A stretch of DNA of 64,000 bases, taken from Liolophura sinensis (lineage: Eukaryota > Mollusca > Polyplacophora > Chitonida > Chitonidae). Below the pieces are notes generated by a model that was not told the origin of the DNA, searched no databases, and saw only the letters and a list, made by a program, of their open reading frames with translations. Shown piece after piece: positions 23,520 through 35,366 of this stretch. Within the stretch, counting starts at the first letter, position 1, and every line of letters starts with the position of its first letter. The stretch covers positions 12,706,281 through 12,770,280 of the forward strand of contig NC_088301.1 in NCBI RefSeq assembly GCF_032854445.1, in the 5' to 3' direction. The position numbers and the translations under genes were made by a program.

Positions 23520-26500
23520 AGTTTAAACTTCTCGAGTGAAAATTTTAAAACATTTTGTATACACCGTGTGTGCGTCAGATCCCTAATTTCTAATACCAGA
23601 CTCAATGTAACCTCTCAAACAAAACAAATGCAAAACCAAATGGAGTAATTTCTGGATATCACTTCAGCTTTTCTTTTTTCAGTCAGATGTCTCGGATAAT
23701 TCGTGGAGATCTATCGATATGGGAAACTGCGTGCATAGTCCGAACGGAAACTGTGCAACGTATACCTCCAGGTAGTCGACAAATCCCCTGACGTAAAAGT
23801 CAGCAAATAATGTAACTTGAGTTATAAGAGAAGATGGATGGAAAAGACCTAAATGGCCACAGGGAATTTTTTTTTTTTTTGACGTTCTTGGTAACTCCAT
23901 CAATTCACTTTTAATCAGTGATTCTTACGACATCACGGGATGCTCTGTCAGAGCAAAGCCGCGTGACATGCATCACCCGGTTATCAGGCGAAACAGGGTT
24001 CGGATAAAACAGGTACGTCCCCAAATTACAGAAATAATTCGCGCATGATTAACTAAAACTGCACTTTCGCTTGTCTCAGCGTCTGCAGTTTTGTCTCCTT
24101 TGAACTGCTATATCTCGGTTGTGTTATATCACAGAAAATGTTCAGCTGTTTACACTGTTTATGTGCGATACTTTATCGATGTAATATCTATCGACTCCGA
24201 GGTAAAAAGTTTTATATATTGGTAGCTTATGAACCGATATTTACCTCGGGTATTTGGAGACACCACTACAGAAATATGGATTAACTCTCCGTACTCCAAT
24301 CATCAATTCAATGCTGTTATTCTATTTATAACATCAAATATACTCCCAGACTGTATTGTTCCAGTATAACTCTAAGAGGAAAACTCAGTCTAACGACTTA
24401 TTTCAGTGAATCAGCAAGAACAGCAGAATAGAATATCAGAAAATTTGTTTTCCAGTTCGAACACTAAACAGCGAAATCCATTTATTCACATATATACAGT
24501 CAAATCATCAAACATTCGATTAGAATCCGCAATACCATTTGTGAGGGAGAGAGAGTTTCAGGGGGAATAGCTCTGGGCGGCTTGTTGACAAAGCTGTAGA
24601 CGGTGAACAGTCTTTAGCAATTTAAAAATATTACGACTGGTATAAGTGCTGGAATTTCTACCTAACCGTAATCTTTGTGTACAGTTTAACACAGGAGAAT
24701 TAACTCTTTAACTCATATAGTCACAGTCCCTTCAGTATAACATTAAATCCTTCCTGCGTAGTATACTGAAAATTGCGGATCTCCCCCGAGTAAATTTCCC
24801 GCCGGAGATTCGTTTGCTCCCACAGAAATTTTATCCCATATAACTTTCTGTTTGCTAGGGCATGCGTCTCTCAAAGAAAAATTGGGGTGTGATAAAAATT
24901 TCTCGTCCCATTGGGTTGCCCGAAGTTGAAAAAAATTCCAAACATGGCAGATGTTGATTTCACTTGTCCGGTTCAAAACGGCTGGATTACAGTTGAAAGG
25001 TGGTTTACCAATGCTGGGTTTGACATATTACACTTCGGGCGTTATAGGGAATCGGTGGATAGCAAAAATAAGGCTCGAGTCGTTTTTTTTTTTTTTAGTG
25101 AAATTGTCCGCGTGTCTATATGACAATCGGTCACAGGAATTTGACTGTTCTTGTAATCAATCGTCAACGACACAGATCTTTATCAAAAATACCCCATGAA
25201 ACTCTTCCTATATTTCATTATCGTTAACAATAAAATGTTAGACATGCATAAGACATGTAAGAAGACTCACAGTTCAATGTCCAAAACAACTCTCTCGGTG
25301 TAATGTTAAACAGTAGTGATTGTTTGTCTCAGACTCAATCAGCCGATACGAGAGTTCCTCTGAATATTCACGCAGTAATGTGTCATTGCTTTAGAACTTA
25401 ACAGCAGAGGTTAATATTAATCATTTGCACCACGTTCGTGTTGTCGTTGTTGCAATGACCTATTCTTATACAGATCATGTATTTCATGAGAATTACTCAG
25501 TACAGTCAAGTAATCACAGTTACACTTCCAATGTAACATCAAGCAACCAGACTAATTTCAAGTAACACCAGTCAGTCTGATATGAATCAGAGATTATCCA
25601 TAAGTTTTTGTCACAATGTATTATTGTGTATTATTATTTAACAACACGATACCAACAGTAGGCCTAATTGTTAGCGGACCCGGATCTGACTGACGAGTTG
25701 TTTACCTTTTCTGATCTCATGGGAGAAATTCCCGCACTAAAGTCAATAGCAATAAACTGTGTGTTTACATGTGTCATGTTCTGAAACATAATAATCTATT
25801 GGGACTTGATACACATAAAGACGATATGATTCAACTTATCAGTAAACGAGTTTCCCAAAATAGATCTTAAGATACAAAATAGCGCATGCAATGGATATAT
25901 CATGCTGTGATGAGTGGAACGGATTATAGAAACAGGAGGAAGATCTTAACGCGGTTCACACTGGTAGAAACACTGTAAAGGAAACAGATAACCATTCAGT
26001 AGTTCAAATGACCGGGTTATGCATAGATACAATGCTTTCAAAACGCTGTACGCCATGTTTAGAATATTAAACGGAAATATTGAGGAAAAGTTAACCGTGC
26101 ATTTAAAATAATATTCTTGGAACCGTTAAACGCTCAGTAATCAATGGGCTAGGACTGAAATATGATATAAACGACTTTTAGCGCAGAGAGTAAAACCAAA
26201 GCAGAGACGTCTGTGATAGTTGCTAAATAGTGATCAATATCATGTGAAATCTGGTCTTTTGTCAATTTACCTGGATCATAGGATTTTATTCTCCGTGTTC
26301 ATGTACATGCTTATATAGTGGCAAATTACACTCAATTTTGCACAAATGCTTAAGCAAGATTAGGTCAACCAAAATGGACTGATGTTAACTGCAATATTTT
26401 AGAAGTCACTGGTCTGGAATTACTCAAAATTATCTGATATCATCAAAATTAATGAACAGGAACATTAAAACATTGCAAAAGGACCAGGCATCAGGGATGA

Positions 26501-26734
26501 TTAGTCCACCAGCAGAATCCTGGTTTATGTAGGAATACCAGAACAGCGACGACCGTGTTATGTCTGGGAAATGGTTACAAGTAGCCGATGAAATACGGCC
26601 ACTTGTCAGTTTACATGACCTGTATTATTATTATTTTTTTCTTCTTCTCCCCGCATAATTATTATACATACGTAACATAAACTAAAATTTCAGATTCCTA
26701 GCTGTAGCTGTTGAAATAGTCACATAAAACTTTA

Positions 26735-26905
26735 AAAATTTGGAGTGAAGTCATTTAATGGAATAGCCTTGACGCACCTTTCTTGAAGTAATAACTGGTA
26801 TATGATGTTGGTTAATATCGTCACGTATATAACACACATGATTTAACAAATGCTACAACGGGGAAAAATGCATATGCCATATGCAAATTCTAATATGGCA
26901 CTATA
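26735..26905 (-). repeat. Dispersed repeat family A, copy 1
   Basis: It shares GGAGTGAAG, ATGGAATA(G/A)CCTTGAC, AGTAATAACT-like, CGTCAC, TAACACACA and ACAAATGCTAC blocks with 43918-44083. It is the more decayed copy. The orientation is given from the open frame of copy 2. Confidence 0.6.
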
Positions 26906-27803
26906 TTCGATTGGCCCGCTATAAAAATGAATAATGAGACACATAAAGTATGACATTCTCACTTTATACGCTAGGTATTCTCATTATATAACTGCTTCCT
27001 CGATTATATATACTCTGTTAAGTATAAAAAAGAGTAAAACAAATTAGCAACTAACTGGTTTAGAGAACTATACATTTTCGTATGTATGTCTTGCCATTTG
27101 TAGTGCTGATAATACCGGGAAATCAGCATAAAAATTACCCAGATATGCCATCGGCTGGTTGTAATAAATTTCTATTACATCAACTACGTTAAACACATTC
27201 CATCATCTTGACAGGGCTTGTATTGTCTATTAATTCCAACAAATAACATCATGTAGCCGTCATCAATGACAAAATCGTGAAATCGATGGTGTTTACGATG
27301 GTCGAGCTATACCAATGTTTATTACGTGTTATTGGCAATGAGGGTAGTATATCCACTTCAACTCTTCTTTCCAGTGAGTAATTCGCAGTAATAAGTTGCC
27401 AGTGATTCCTAACTGTGCGCAGACTGACTAAGCAGTAAATGAAACGGTTTACAATACAAAACTTGCATATCTGATGTAGCGGGCATGACCACTATTAACG
27501 CAGATTCCTTTTACCGACGAGGTGAGCTATATAGTGCTGTCCGATACTGTAGGGCAATCAGCTGGGGGAGTCACTCCTCGTGTACCAAACTGTCTGTCTC
27601 TCTGGCATCGATCGTCATGACCACTAATCACACCCACCCATCCACAAACGATTGCTAACCAGGATGACTCATACGATGGGAATATCCCGATCTTATACCC
27701 AGTAGCCTAAGCGTGATGCTGGTAGTGCACTGACTAACAAATCTGGCAGTACGTTATACAACGTGCTCATGCAGGCTTATCGTACGTGAGTAATGGCTTC
27801 GCT

Positions 27804-27811
27804 TATATAAG
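27804..27811 (+). promoter_or_regulatory. Candidate TATA box upstream of the GAREM-like gene
   Basis: TATATAAG followed by GC-richer sequence lies about 730 bases upstream of the GAREM-like start codon, on the same strand. It resembles a metazoan TATA element. No initiator or downstream element could be confirmed and the transcription start is unknown, so this is only a candidate core promoter. Confidence 0.22.
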
Positions 27812-28537
27812 GCTGGAACTACCAGCAAGGAGTGGTATTCAACGGTAACCAATAGCTCAAGCACCGATTTACATACGGGGCTAAGGCTCTCTCTGGAAAC
27901 TTCATCAAAGGCCCTGGACTTACAGAATGTATGTCGAAATCCTACTAATGAATCTTCAGCAGGAATTGGTAGCGAGAAGTCCGGCCAGCGTGTAGGCTAT
28001 GAAACATTTCCAGTCGCACACAGCAGCTGGTAAGTGGATACTTAAGACCCAGTGAAGAGAAACCAGGTCAAAACACACAACAAATCAGGACGGCTGTTGG
28101 TGCCCTCATTGATGGTAGCGCGAGGTCGTAGACCACTACTACAGTTGTAAGCTTAGCTGGCTGCTGTGGAAGTTGCCGAATGAGTGGAGAATGTGACTGG
28201 CAAGCCGGCTGGCGGTCTCTACATTACGCCAGCTGTTCTCCGTCAGTTAAGACAGCGGAAGATTGACGCCGTATATTAGTAAACTGGCCTCACCAACGGG
28301 GCTATGGGAAGGGCTAGGCCCGGCTACTCACCACCCCTGACTAAGTACTTCTAATATAACCGGCACAGAATTGCGAAATTTCACCAAAGTTGGACTCCCC
28401 ACATGTGCATATAGGACTGAATGACGGACAGAACGTGTGAACGATATTCGCCGCGAATCCCAACCACAACCCTGGAATCCTAACCACAAAGGCGCGTGGT
28501 TGTGTTGGTCGTCATATACACATGTAGTAAGTCAATC

Positions 28538-28853
28538 ATGGATTTGCGGATGACATTAGAAGTGGAATTAGATGAAAGGTATACTATTCCCCGACCCCCA
28601 ATATCCTGGAAGCCGCAGACCCACAGCCTCGGTGAAGTTGTCCAGAAGTTTGATCTGCCCCAGGTTGTACAGTGTGATGTCACAGACTGCCCAGTGTCCA
28701 TCAACAACGTCAACTTTGACCTCACCCAGCCTTTGTTGCTTTGCCTTAACAGGACAATACGTAAGATTTGCGCCCGCAACCTTACCTTTGACAAGAGAGA
28801 AAAGGCTTCACGAGAAATCGGCGAACCCGTGCTCATTCCAAAAGACTACAAAG
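28538..28853 (+). CDS. GAREM: GAREM-like adaptor, coding exon 1 (N-terminal half of CABIT)
   Basis: This first coding exon gives residues 1-105 plus the first base of codon 106. The start ATG at 28538 has a good context (A at -3, G at +4) and lies downstream of an in-frame TAA at 28481. The peptide has the GAREM/THEMIS CABIT opening: ISWKPQTHSLGEVVQKFDLP followed by QVV. The first CABIT strands come next, ending in GEPVLIPKDYKG, which corresponds to the IEIPVHYAGQF region I recall from human GAREM1. The donor AAAG|GTATGT at 28854 is in phase 1. Joining to the acceptor at 38904 gives KDYKGWFAVLKDGRKV with an intact frame. The intron is about 10.05 kb. In vertebrates GAREM couples EGF-receptor signalling to ERK through GRB2 and SHP2 in the cytoplasm. 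Confidence 0.88.
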
Positions 28854-29456
28854 GTATGTATAGGTGGACCCAGTGAGGCACGACCTTTGTCACAATCACG
28901 CTTGGATATATTGTGTTAGGTATAAAGCCTATCTGGCTGTGCTGATATCAGATTAATGGATTTGTAAAGCATAACGTGTGTTTTGTTATCGACCAGATGT
29001 TTTCTTTGCTCATCAGTAAAACCGCGATCTAACATGCATGTTTGTCGCCGCTGTTTGCTATGGCCTATATTTACAAAGGCCAAATAATATGTGTACCTAG
29101 ATACACGTATACGTTGCACTTTCGAGTCATATTACGCTCACCATTGGAAATGTGTCCTATATTATCATTTTGTCTGTCCATCTGCCACTGATTTTGATCA
29201 AATCACATACATCTGAATGAGTTATTCTACACCTAGCTGCTTAATAGGATCAATTTTAATGGTATACATAAATTCGCGTCATTAACGGTATCATCAATAA
29301 TTCAGATTTTGCCTGGTGTCACGCTATTGCTTATATGTAACAATTCTCCTTTAACTGGGTATAATGGGTATAACTGTAAATTACGATTCAGTTTTCTCAT
29401 AATTTGTACATACAGTGTCTATTTTTATAAAGACATGTTATAATCAATGTAATGGT

Positions 29457-29459
29457 ATA

Positions 29460-29532
<73 letters not shown>
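29457..29532. repeat. (AT)n microsatellite in the GAREM intron
   Basis: A TA dinucleotide run of about 75 bp with one GT interruption near its start. Confidence 0.98.
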
Positions 29533-29534
<2 letters not shown>

Positions 29535-30392
29535 CTCACGAAGCATGCTTGTAAGCAATCAAATATTAATATATGAGCTACACTATACTGAGCTAGTTGC
29601 CCTCGTAAAAGCTTTCAAGTGCTGAAGCAAATACAATGTCATCTGTGTAAAAACTGATGCAGTATAAGACGCATTTCAGCTGGCTTTATCATTGAACGAA
29701 TGTCTCATCAAATTCTCTTGTGACTGCATTTATCTCTAATATACTACTGGCGTACAGATGTGTATAAGCGGAGAGAGCATCCAACATGACTGTGCTCCGT
29801 TGGAAGGTCGCCAGTGTTGGCGGTATTATTGGTGGAAGGGTTTATCCGTTAGACCCACGTCCGTATTTCGACAACAACTACAACACTCCTGTTGATTCCA
29901 CAAGGGCCATTAAGATACAGAGCAAGATTTCTCTTCCAAATGAATTCGCGTTAATCAGAACACAGAAATGAAACACAATAAACAATAGATATTTGGCCAA
30001 GGTAAGCGTATGGCTAAATATGACGCACAAAACTATCAAAGAAAATGGTCAAGGATAGAGTAAAAAAAAGATGCTGTTTTTCCCGCTGTTTTGCTCAGTT
30101 TTAACATTGTTAACGAAAGAAACAAAGAAACAATAAAGTGGTTGCATGTATTTTAAGGCCCATAATATCATAAATAATGACCAACTGTTATATTTAAAGC
30201 CTGCAATTATTTCTTATTTACTCAATGTCTTTTTTCTCGGAAGATGAAGTACGTCAGGTTGGCAGAAGAGAAAACAGTTACTGTTGGATTTGGATTTATG
30301 AAAACAACACACGGGCATGCTCGTTTTAACGGCGGGGCATCTCTGTGCAGAGTAGCATCACGTAATCATCTGTTGCTACGAGAATCCAGATG

Positions 30393-30644
30393 TTACATAC
30401 TGTTGAAGTCTATAAAGCTCTGTGGTATTAACATGCAGCTGTCACAGTTGTCAGGCTTTTTATCAGTCTTGACGGTAAAACGTCCTTTAATATTAATGGC
30501 ATTGATGCTCAAGTTTCCGTCATCCGTAACATTATTTTTTATAGTAAAGCAACGCGCCGTGCTTGTACAAAGCATGTGTAAACACTGGGAGATAAGTTCA
30601 AGGTTTTCCTCAGAAACTTGCATGGTTGACATCGCGCTCGGCAC
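30393..30644 (-). CDS. Minus-strand ORF in the GAREM intron, unknown
   Basis: An 83-codon ORF begins MPSAMSTMQVSEENLELISQ and ends near CDSCMLIPQSFIDFNSM. Its middle (FTIKNNVTDDGNLSINAINI) looks like beta-strand protein and carries one N-glycosylation sequon. A 136-codon + strand ORF overlaps it; neither has splice or homology support. It is listed because it sits with other minus-strand exon-like ORFs in the same intron. Confidence 0.18.
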   Translation of the reverse strand: MPSAMSTMQVSEENLELISQCLHMLCTSTARCFTIKNNVTDDGNLSINAINIKGRFTVKTDKKPDNCDSCMLIPQSFIDFNSM

Positions 30645-31232
30645 CGAACAATGATCTTTATGTCTTAAGAACGCCTTGATGTTGAGCTTTGCCCGTACAT
30701 ATACGCGAAGACATCTTGATGGTATACAGAAGTTGACACTTGAAGTACATGTGGACAGCTGTTAATAATATAGGAAATGTAGGTAAATCGCATCATTACG
30801 GTTTTACAACTTCATCTGGTTGGACCAGCCACTGGGCGAATATAGCAGTGCCTTCGCACAACGCAGATCTGAAGAGTAAACCTCCATATCTGCTACGGAT
30901 TGGAAACAGATTTTCCGAATTTTGTCTGCTGTGGTATGTGAACATTTTATCAGCAGGCACTAATTAGAGTGTACTTAAAGCTGGTACTGATGATCTTATT
31001 TGTATAGACCTAGACATATTTTGTCTATAAGAAGAGAGCTTAACTTGCACGACAAATTTCCAGTTAAACATAATTATTACATGACTAATTAATGTCAAAA
31101 CAATTCTCAGAAGAAATCTGCCTTGACTGTCTTTGTCAGTGGTAAGCTTACTTATCAGTACCATACCTGCCACCGGAGGGGACTAAAGATTTACACATCG
31201 TCTGTTTTCCGGCTTTTGCTTTCCTAAAGTGC

Positions 31233-31499
31233 TCATCGAACGGAACTGAAATTTGTGACGGCTTCGACACGACGACTTATAAAAATTCGTTTTAGTTTTG
31301 TGCTGTTCTGTTCATTTTGAACAAAATTGTGGCCGTTTGAACCTGTTATGAGCTCATACAGTTTCTGAACTTGTTTTTCAAAACGGCTGCCCGTAGTGGA
31401 TAGACCGCGTTCTAGTTCCTGGCTGTTTCGTCCATTTGCAACAAGATCGTGGTCATTTTTATTCTGTTGCGGGCGTTCTTCTCCTGTGGACTTTGACAT
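31233..31499 (-). CDS. Small minus-strand ORF containing a 120-bp internal duplication, unknown
   Basis: An 88-codon polar ORF (MSKSTGEERPQQNKND...) contains two similar segments, about residues 15-33 (NDHDLVANGRNSQELERGL) and 55-73 (NGHNFVQNEQNSTKLKRIF). They are 40 residues apart and reflect a degenerate 120-bp tandem duplication in the DNA. No family is recognised and no splice evidence was found. It could be a decayed coding exon or simply a repeat that happens to be open. Confidence 0.2.
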   Translation of the reverse strand: MSKSTGEERPQQNKNDHDLVANGRNSQELERGLSTTGSRFEKQVQKLYELITGSNGHNFVQNEQNSTKLKRIFISRRVEAVTNFSSVR

Positions 31500-31500
31500 G
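31243..31500 (-). repeat. Degenerate 120-bp tandem duplication
   Basis: The segment near 31283-31350 recurs near 31403-31470, with shared blocks such as TTCGTTTTAGTT/CGCGTTCTAGTT and CAACAAGATCGTGG/GAACAAAATTGTGG. It underlies the internal repeat of the minus-strand ORF at 31233-31499. Confidence 0.6.
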
Positions 31501-32679
31501 AACGAAGCTATTATTCTGACGGCTCAAACGGCTCCTGAAAAGGGAATGTATTGCAAAAAGCAATACGTGCACAATTCCGGAACTATTGACTACAGACGTA
31601 TTGCACGTTCACATTTCGGGGCTTATCTTTGATGTTAGTATGATAGCAAAGGCACTAGCAAAGAAATACGTTTGTCAGTCAAGTTTTGCTTAGAAGAAAT
31701 CTACTGTCCTAAGAGTATGCAAGTTCCTCTTTGTTCATTTGAGTACGTTGGGAAGCCTGTCTAGTATTTTTTACGAGTATAGCTCTCTACTAATGTGAAA
31801 AAGTATCGTAATGTAAATAAGCGCTTTTTACAGCCGTAGCTCTTTAACTTCTTTCCATGACGTTGACAAGCGACATTCCGGCTGTGTTTTTCTAGGCTGC
31901 TGGTAGGACAATGTTTTGATGAATTCATCACAAACTATGAACTCTACCATGATCATGATTGTGTTCGATATGATGAATGTATAGCATTTGCTAAACAGTT
32001 ATGCCGCGTGTTATCTATAGTAAAGAGCTGAGTATGTTCCTGTTTGTGCACAGACTGTCAGACAGTCCGTCTTGTAAACCGTATGCACCAGTGGCAGGGA
32101 CGCTTGAACTAAGTTGGCAAAAAGGCCGATTCATTGACATGAAACTTTAAATGATCTACTCATAGCTCTTTGCGTTTAACGCTTCCCTCAGTGTTATCCT
32201 CTTCAGTGCATGGGCTCTATTCAGGGAGGGTCTGTTTACATTGTTTATCAGCGGTATTGACTAAACCTGCCTTCCCATACATTTCATAACGTCTGATAAG
32301 GTCATGTGGCATTCATTGAGCTAACATAGGTCTAAGTATAACCCAAAGGTTAACTAACCGACCTGGTGAACAGAACATACCCAGAACATAAAGCTAAGAT
32401 GTATGTTTACTTATATGCATGCATTCAATATCAACCTATTACAAGAAGTCCTGCTATTCAATAGTCTGCCTCCGCATGATACTGTGTAATATTGAATGCA
32501 GCTGTCAACCCAACGGGTAGCGCTTCTGCTTTGATGTACTGTCTTTCGTGTATGAATTTTCGTATCTTTCGTATATTCATACATGTAGTCAAATAACCCT
32601 CAGTTTTAACACTGTAACAAAGAAGGTAATATCATCCGCTTATGTATAACGTAATACGCATGAAAGTTTTTTCTGATGA

Positions 32680-32855
32680 TTTAGTATTAACATTGCATAG
32701 CTTATAGTCATGGCGCTGTCTGAACAAAATGTTTGTCCAAGTTAACCACGATTCGATTTAATTGTGGATTTACTAACATTGCATAACTTATAGTTATGGT
32801 GCTGTTTGGTCACAATGTTGTCTGAGTTAGCCACGACTCGGTGTAACTTATTTGT
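32680..32855 (+). repeat. 86-bp tandem duplication
   Basis: Two adjacent copies (about 32680-32767 and 32768-32855) share ACATTGCATA(G/A)CTTATAGT, TTAACCACGATTCG/TTAGCCACGACTCG and a closing TTGTGGA. They are diverged by roughly a fifth. Confidence 0.75.
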
Positions 32856-33226
32856 GGAATCGAGCCAGGTCTTATACACAAATAGATTTCAATGTTTCCG
32901 TTGTATTGCATGGGTGCAGCAATCAGTGCTCTCGTGATTTGCCGACCCCACACCGTGAGGTCACCCAGAATGTGCCTTTTACTCCGAAGTACATGCACAG
33001 CTCTGCCAACACTTGTCACTTCTTGACTGTCAAAATATGTAAAGTGTCCCAACTCCGACCCAGAGGAGACACGTCTTTGAGGTGTCGGGTTCCCAACCAA
33101 CTTTGCCATTTCCTGCACGGGTGGGTTACAGGAGTTCATGGGCATGGTAGGGTTTTGTGTGATGTGGGCACATGCCAGGAGTACATGGATGATATATCCA
33201 GCCATCATTAACAAAGCCATATACAC
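32810..33226 (-). CDS. Candidate minus-strand ORF with signal-peptide-like start, unknown
   Basis: This 138-codon minus-strand ORF in the GAREM intron begins MYMALLMMAGYIIHVLLACA, which has the form of a signal peptide or anchor. A polar segment follows, with HFTYFDSQEVTSVGRAVHVL and then GRQITRALIAAPMQYNGN. The region is richer in GC than its surroundings. The last residues run into an 86-bp tandem duplication, so the true exon probably ends earlier, perhaps at a GTATAA near 32873. A 119-codon ORF on the + strand covers the same bases; the minus frame is favoured only for its signal-like start. The family is unknown. Confidence 0.28.
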   Translation of the reverse strand: MYMALLMMAGYIIHVLLACAHITQNPTMPMNSCNPPVQEMAKLVGNPTPQRRVSSGSELGHFTYFDSQEVTSVGRAVHVLRSKRHILGDLTVWGRQITRALIAAPMQYNGNIEIYLCIRPGSIPQISYTESWLTQTTL

Positions 33227-33487
33227 CTAGATCAGACCGCCCATCTCATAAGGCATTCCACTTGTAATAAGTCGGTGATATTACTTTAGTCCGTGGCATT
33301 TCATTTTTTTTTTTGGTGTTGCTTTCATTTCATATGTATCATCCTATGAAAAGTGAACTACGGTTGATGGGGCTCATTAGCTGAGAACAAGCTCAAGATT
33401 TGAGTTATTTCATATTCTCTATGATATTTTAAAATTAAATCCTGAACTACCAGAGGAGCTTTTTACAATCTTCTATATGGCTAACAG

Positions 33488-33638
33488 TTAGTCAAGGTAA
33501 ACTTTCAACCAGGACAGTTCACTATAAGGATTACGTACCACAGTGCCGTTGTGTATCACATAATACTCCCTTCTTGGCCACATGCAGATTCCCTTGCCTG
33601 CATTTCTCATAGGGCATTTCTGACAATACTGCCGTTTT
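33488..33638 (-). CDS. Candidate minus-strand terminal exon inside the GAREM intron
   Basis: Read on the minus strand from 33638, this continues the frame of the preceding candidate exon as (G)KRQYCQKCPMRNAGKG, then a WPRREYYVIHNGTVV segment, and stops at 33488. It has a CxxCP motif and one N-glycosylation sequon (NGT). The phase match across the proposed intron has a one-in-three chance of arising randomly, so this supports but does not prove a nested antisense gene. I do not recognise the family with confidence. Confidence 0.33.
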
Positions 33639-34048
33639 CTATCAAAGGAAACTAATAAAACTGCTTTTGTTAAAATAGAAACTGTATCTGCAACCAACTG
33701 TATACAGCGAAAATAAAGCTGTAATCACCACATCGTTGTGCAAACACATAAATCATTTTATTAGAAGTACAGAAAGGCAGTTATACTATTTTTACCCCAT
33801 TTGTCCCTTGCCCCTGTTTGTCAGAAGACTGTAGAATAATCTGTTAACGGTGCTCACATAACGGTTCACTAGCATGAAGTTTGTTACATGTGTCTTCCGG
33901 CCATGGGTTTGACTACAGTTGTATGATTGAAATGCATCAAGCAAATCATGTAACAGCCATTGTGCATTTTCGTTATATAGAATTATGTCTCCAACGTATG
34001 ATGTACCAAATTTACCTTTCCAACTAAATGCAACAGTTAGTAGGTACT
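33639..34048 (-). CDS. Candidate minus-strand exon inside the GAREM intron (unknown, possibly glycosyltransferase-like)
   Basis: On the minus strand, an acceptor-like TAGTTTTTCTAG precedes position 34048, and an open frame runs to a donor ATGGG|GTAAAA, so the coding part ends at 33796. The peptide includes GKFGTSYVGDIILYN, QWLLHDLLDAFQSYN and TNFMLVNRYVSTVN, and reads like real protein. A phase-2 junction to an acceptor TTTCCTTTGATAG (exon resuming at 33638) keeps the frame. The YVGDIILYN...FMLVNRYVSTVN pattern loosely recalls nucleotide-diphospho-sugar transferase-like proteins with DI-L and (V)GRR-NVN motifs, but that is a weak memory-based match. The given span includes the proposed 157-bp intron (33795-33639). 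No upstream exon was identified. Confidence 0.35.
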
Positions 34049-35106
34049 CTAGAAAAACTACCGAACAACATATGTACCTTTCAATAGTATAAAATACCTG
34101 CCCTTTGTATGTGTCACAAATGAACAAAGTTTATACCACTGTCATACGCTGTACGCTTAAACGACCAGTACATAAAGATACAGGTGCTTTTCAAAGAACA
34201 ACGTGAGTGATAAATAACGTCCAGACTAAGAATAACGAATAAAAATCACCGCTGAACAACAATGCTATCTCACTCTGACTATGACGCATTTCCCTTCCTT
34301 TAACTGTGTGGTTTTATGTAAACCAGTCTACCCGATGTCCTGGGGGTTATCTTAAGCATGCTAAACGTCTGCTTCGTGTCATATCCAGTGAACATTCTAT
34401 AGTTGTTACTTCCTGGTTGTTGCGTTTTAACCTCAGTTGAACCGCCTCGCACTAATTCCAGGTCGGCTTCGGATATCAGGGTTTATCCATTCGTAATCGG
34501 ATGTATTATTTACACGTGCATCTGCTGAATTACACTCTCAGCACGATATAGGATGCTCTCAAAGGTCAAGTAGCATTCGTTCTTTGTATTTAAGATATCC
34601 TATACCCCCAAAAATTTCGTCTAAGGCCTGTCTTAAAATATTCTACTGTTACATTATACCTTGTCCAGGAACTGTAAAAGGTGTTAGTAAAAGATGTAGA
34701 AATATGTGTGCCAATGTGAAAAGAATATTAGACTGTTGGTTGATTTTTAAAACCCTTGATAACCTGCCTGTATGCATTGTTTCTCTGTGTTTTGCCATGT
34801 TTTAAAAGAAAAGACAACACTAGACTAAAGGTATAGTTGCATCTTACAGGAAGTTTGAAAAACAAGTTGCACAACCGAGATATGGCATCCCATGGCCTAG
34901 TAAGAATTCCTTATTACAGATCGATTTGTAGAGTTACCAAGAACATTAAAGAAATGCCTGTGACCGTTGAGGTCTGTTTCTCACCCATCTACCTAAATAA
35001 CTTAAGTTATATTACAAGTTGTTTTTTCTTGTAAATTGAGTCACGCAGTTCTTCTCACTATCAAGTTGCCAGTTGCCTTTGTCAGTGCTTTCTAATTTTG
35101 TAATAG

Positions 35107-35216
35107 AACTACCAGTACATGAAAGAGTTGAATTGGTTTTTATGTTTGGAAGGGATGGGGCAACACATCGCTCTTTAGCTCAGGCATTCAACCTCAGCCT
35201 GGATGGTGCACGACTT
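35107..35216 (+). mobile_element. Partial second MITE copy, inverted relative to the first
   Basis: This + strand segment matches the minus strand of 35367-35490: GAATTG(G/C)TTTTTATGTTTGG, GGGGCAACACA and CTCAGCCTGGATGGTG(C/T). It has the same internal deletion junction as the neighbouring element but lacks most terminal-repeat sequence. The two copies could form a hairpin. Confidence 0.8.
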
Positions 35217-35366
35217 CATTGTCAGTGTTAACTCATGATAGGTCACCGAGTCTCTAGTTTCATATTCTCATGTTGTTAGATGTCATGAGTTATCTATTCT
35301 TAGTTTTTGCGGGAACCAATGACCAGATGTCAATGTCTTTAAAACAGAGGAATTGGCGTGACTGTA

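Larger units (their letters stand above)
23520..28537. other. 5-kb gene-poor region upstream of the GAREM-like gene
   Basis: Poly-T tracts near 23869 and 25081, repeat family A at 26735, and a candidate TATA at 27804. No coding exon was recognised. Confidence 0.5.

Noticed and set aside
28480-28919. Antisense 118-codon and alternative-frame 115-codon ORFs over GAREM exon 1
   Set aside because: They are shadows of the CABIT-coding frame, which has homology and splice support.
30244-30654. 136-codon + strand ORF in the GAREM intron
   Set aside because: Composition is not protein-like, there are no splice or motif cues, and it overlaps a better-looking minus-strand frame.
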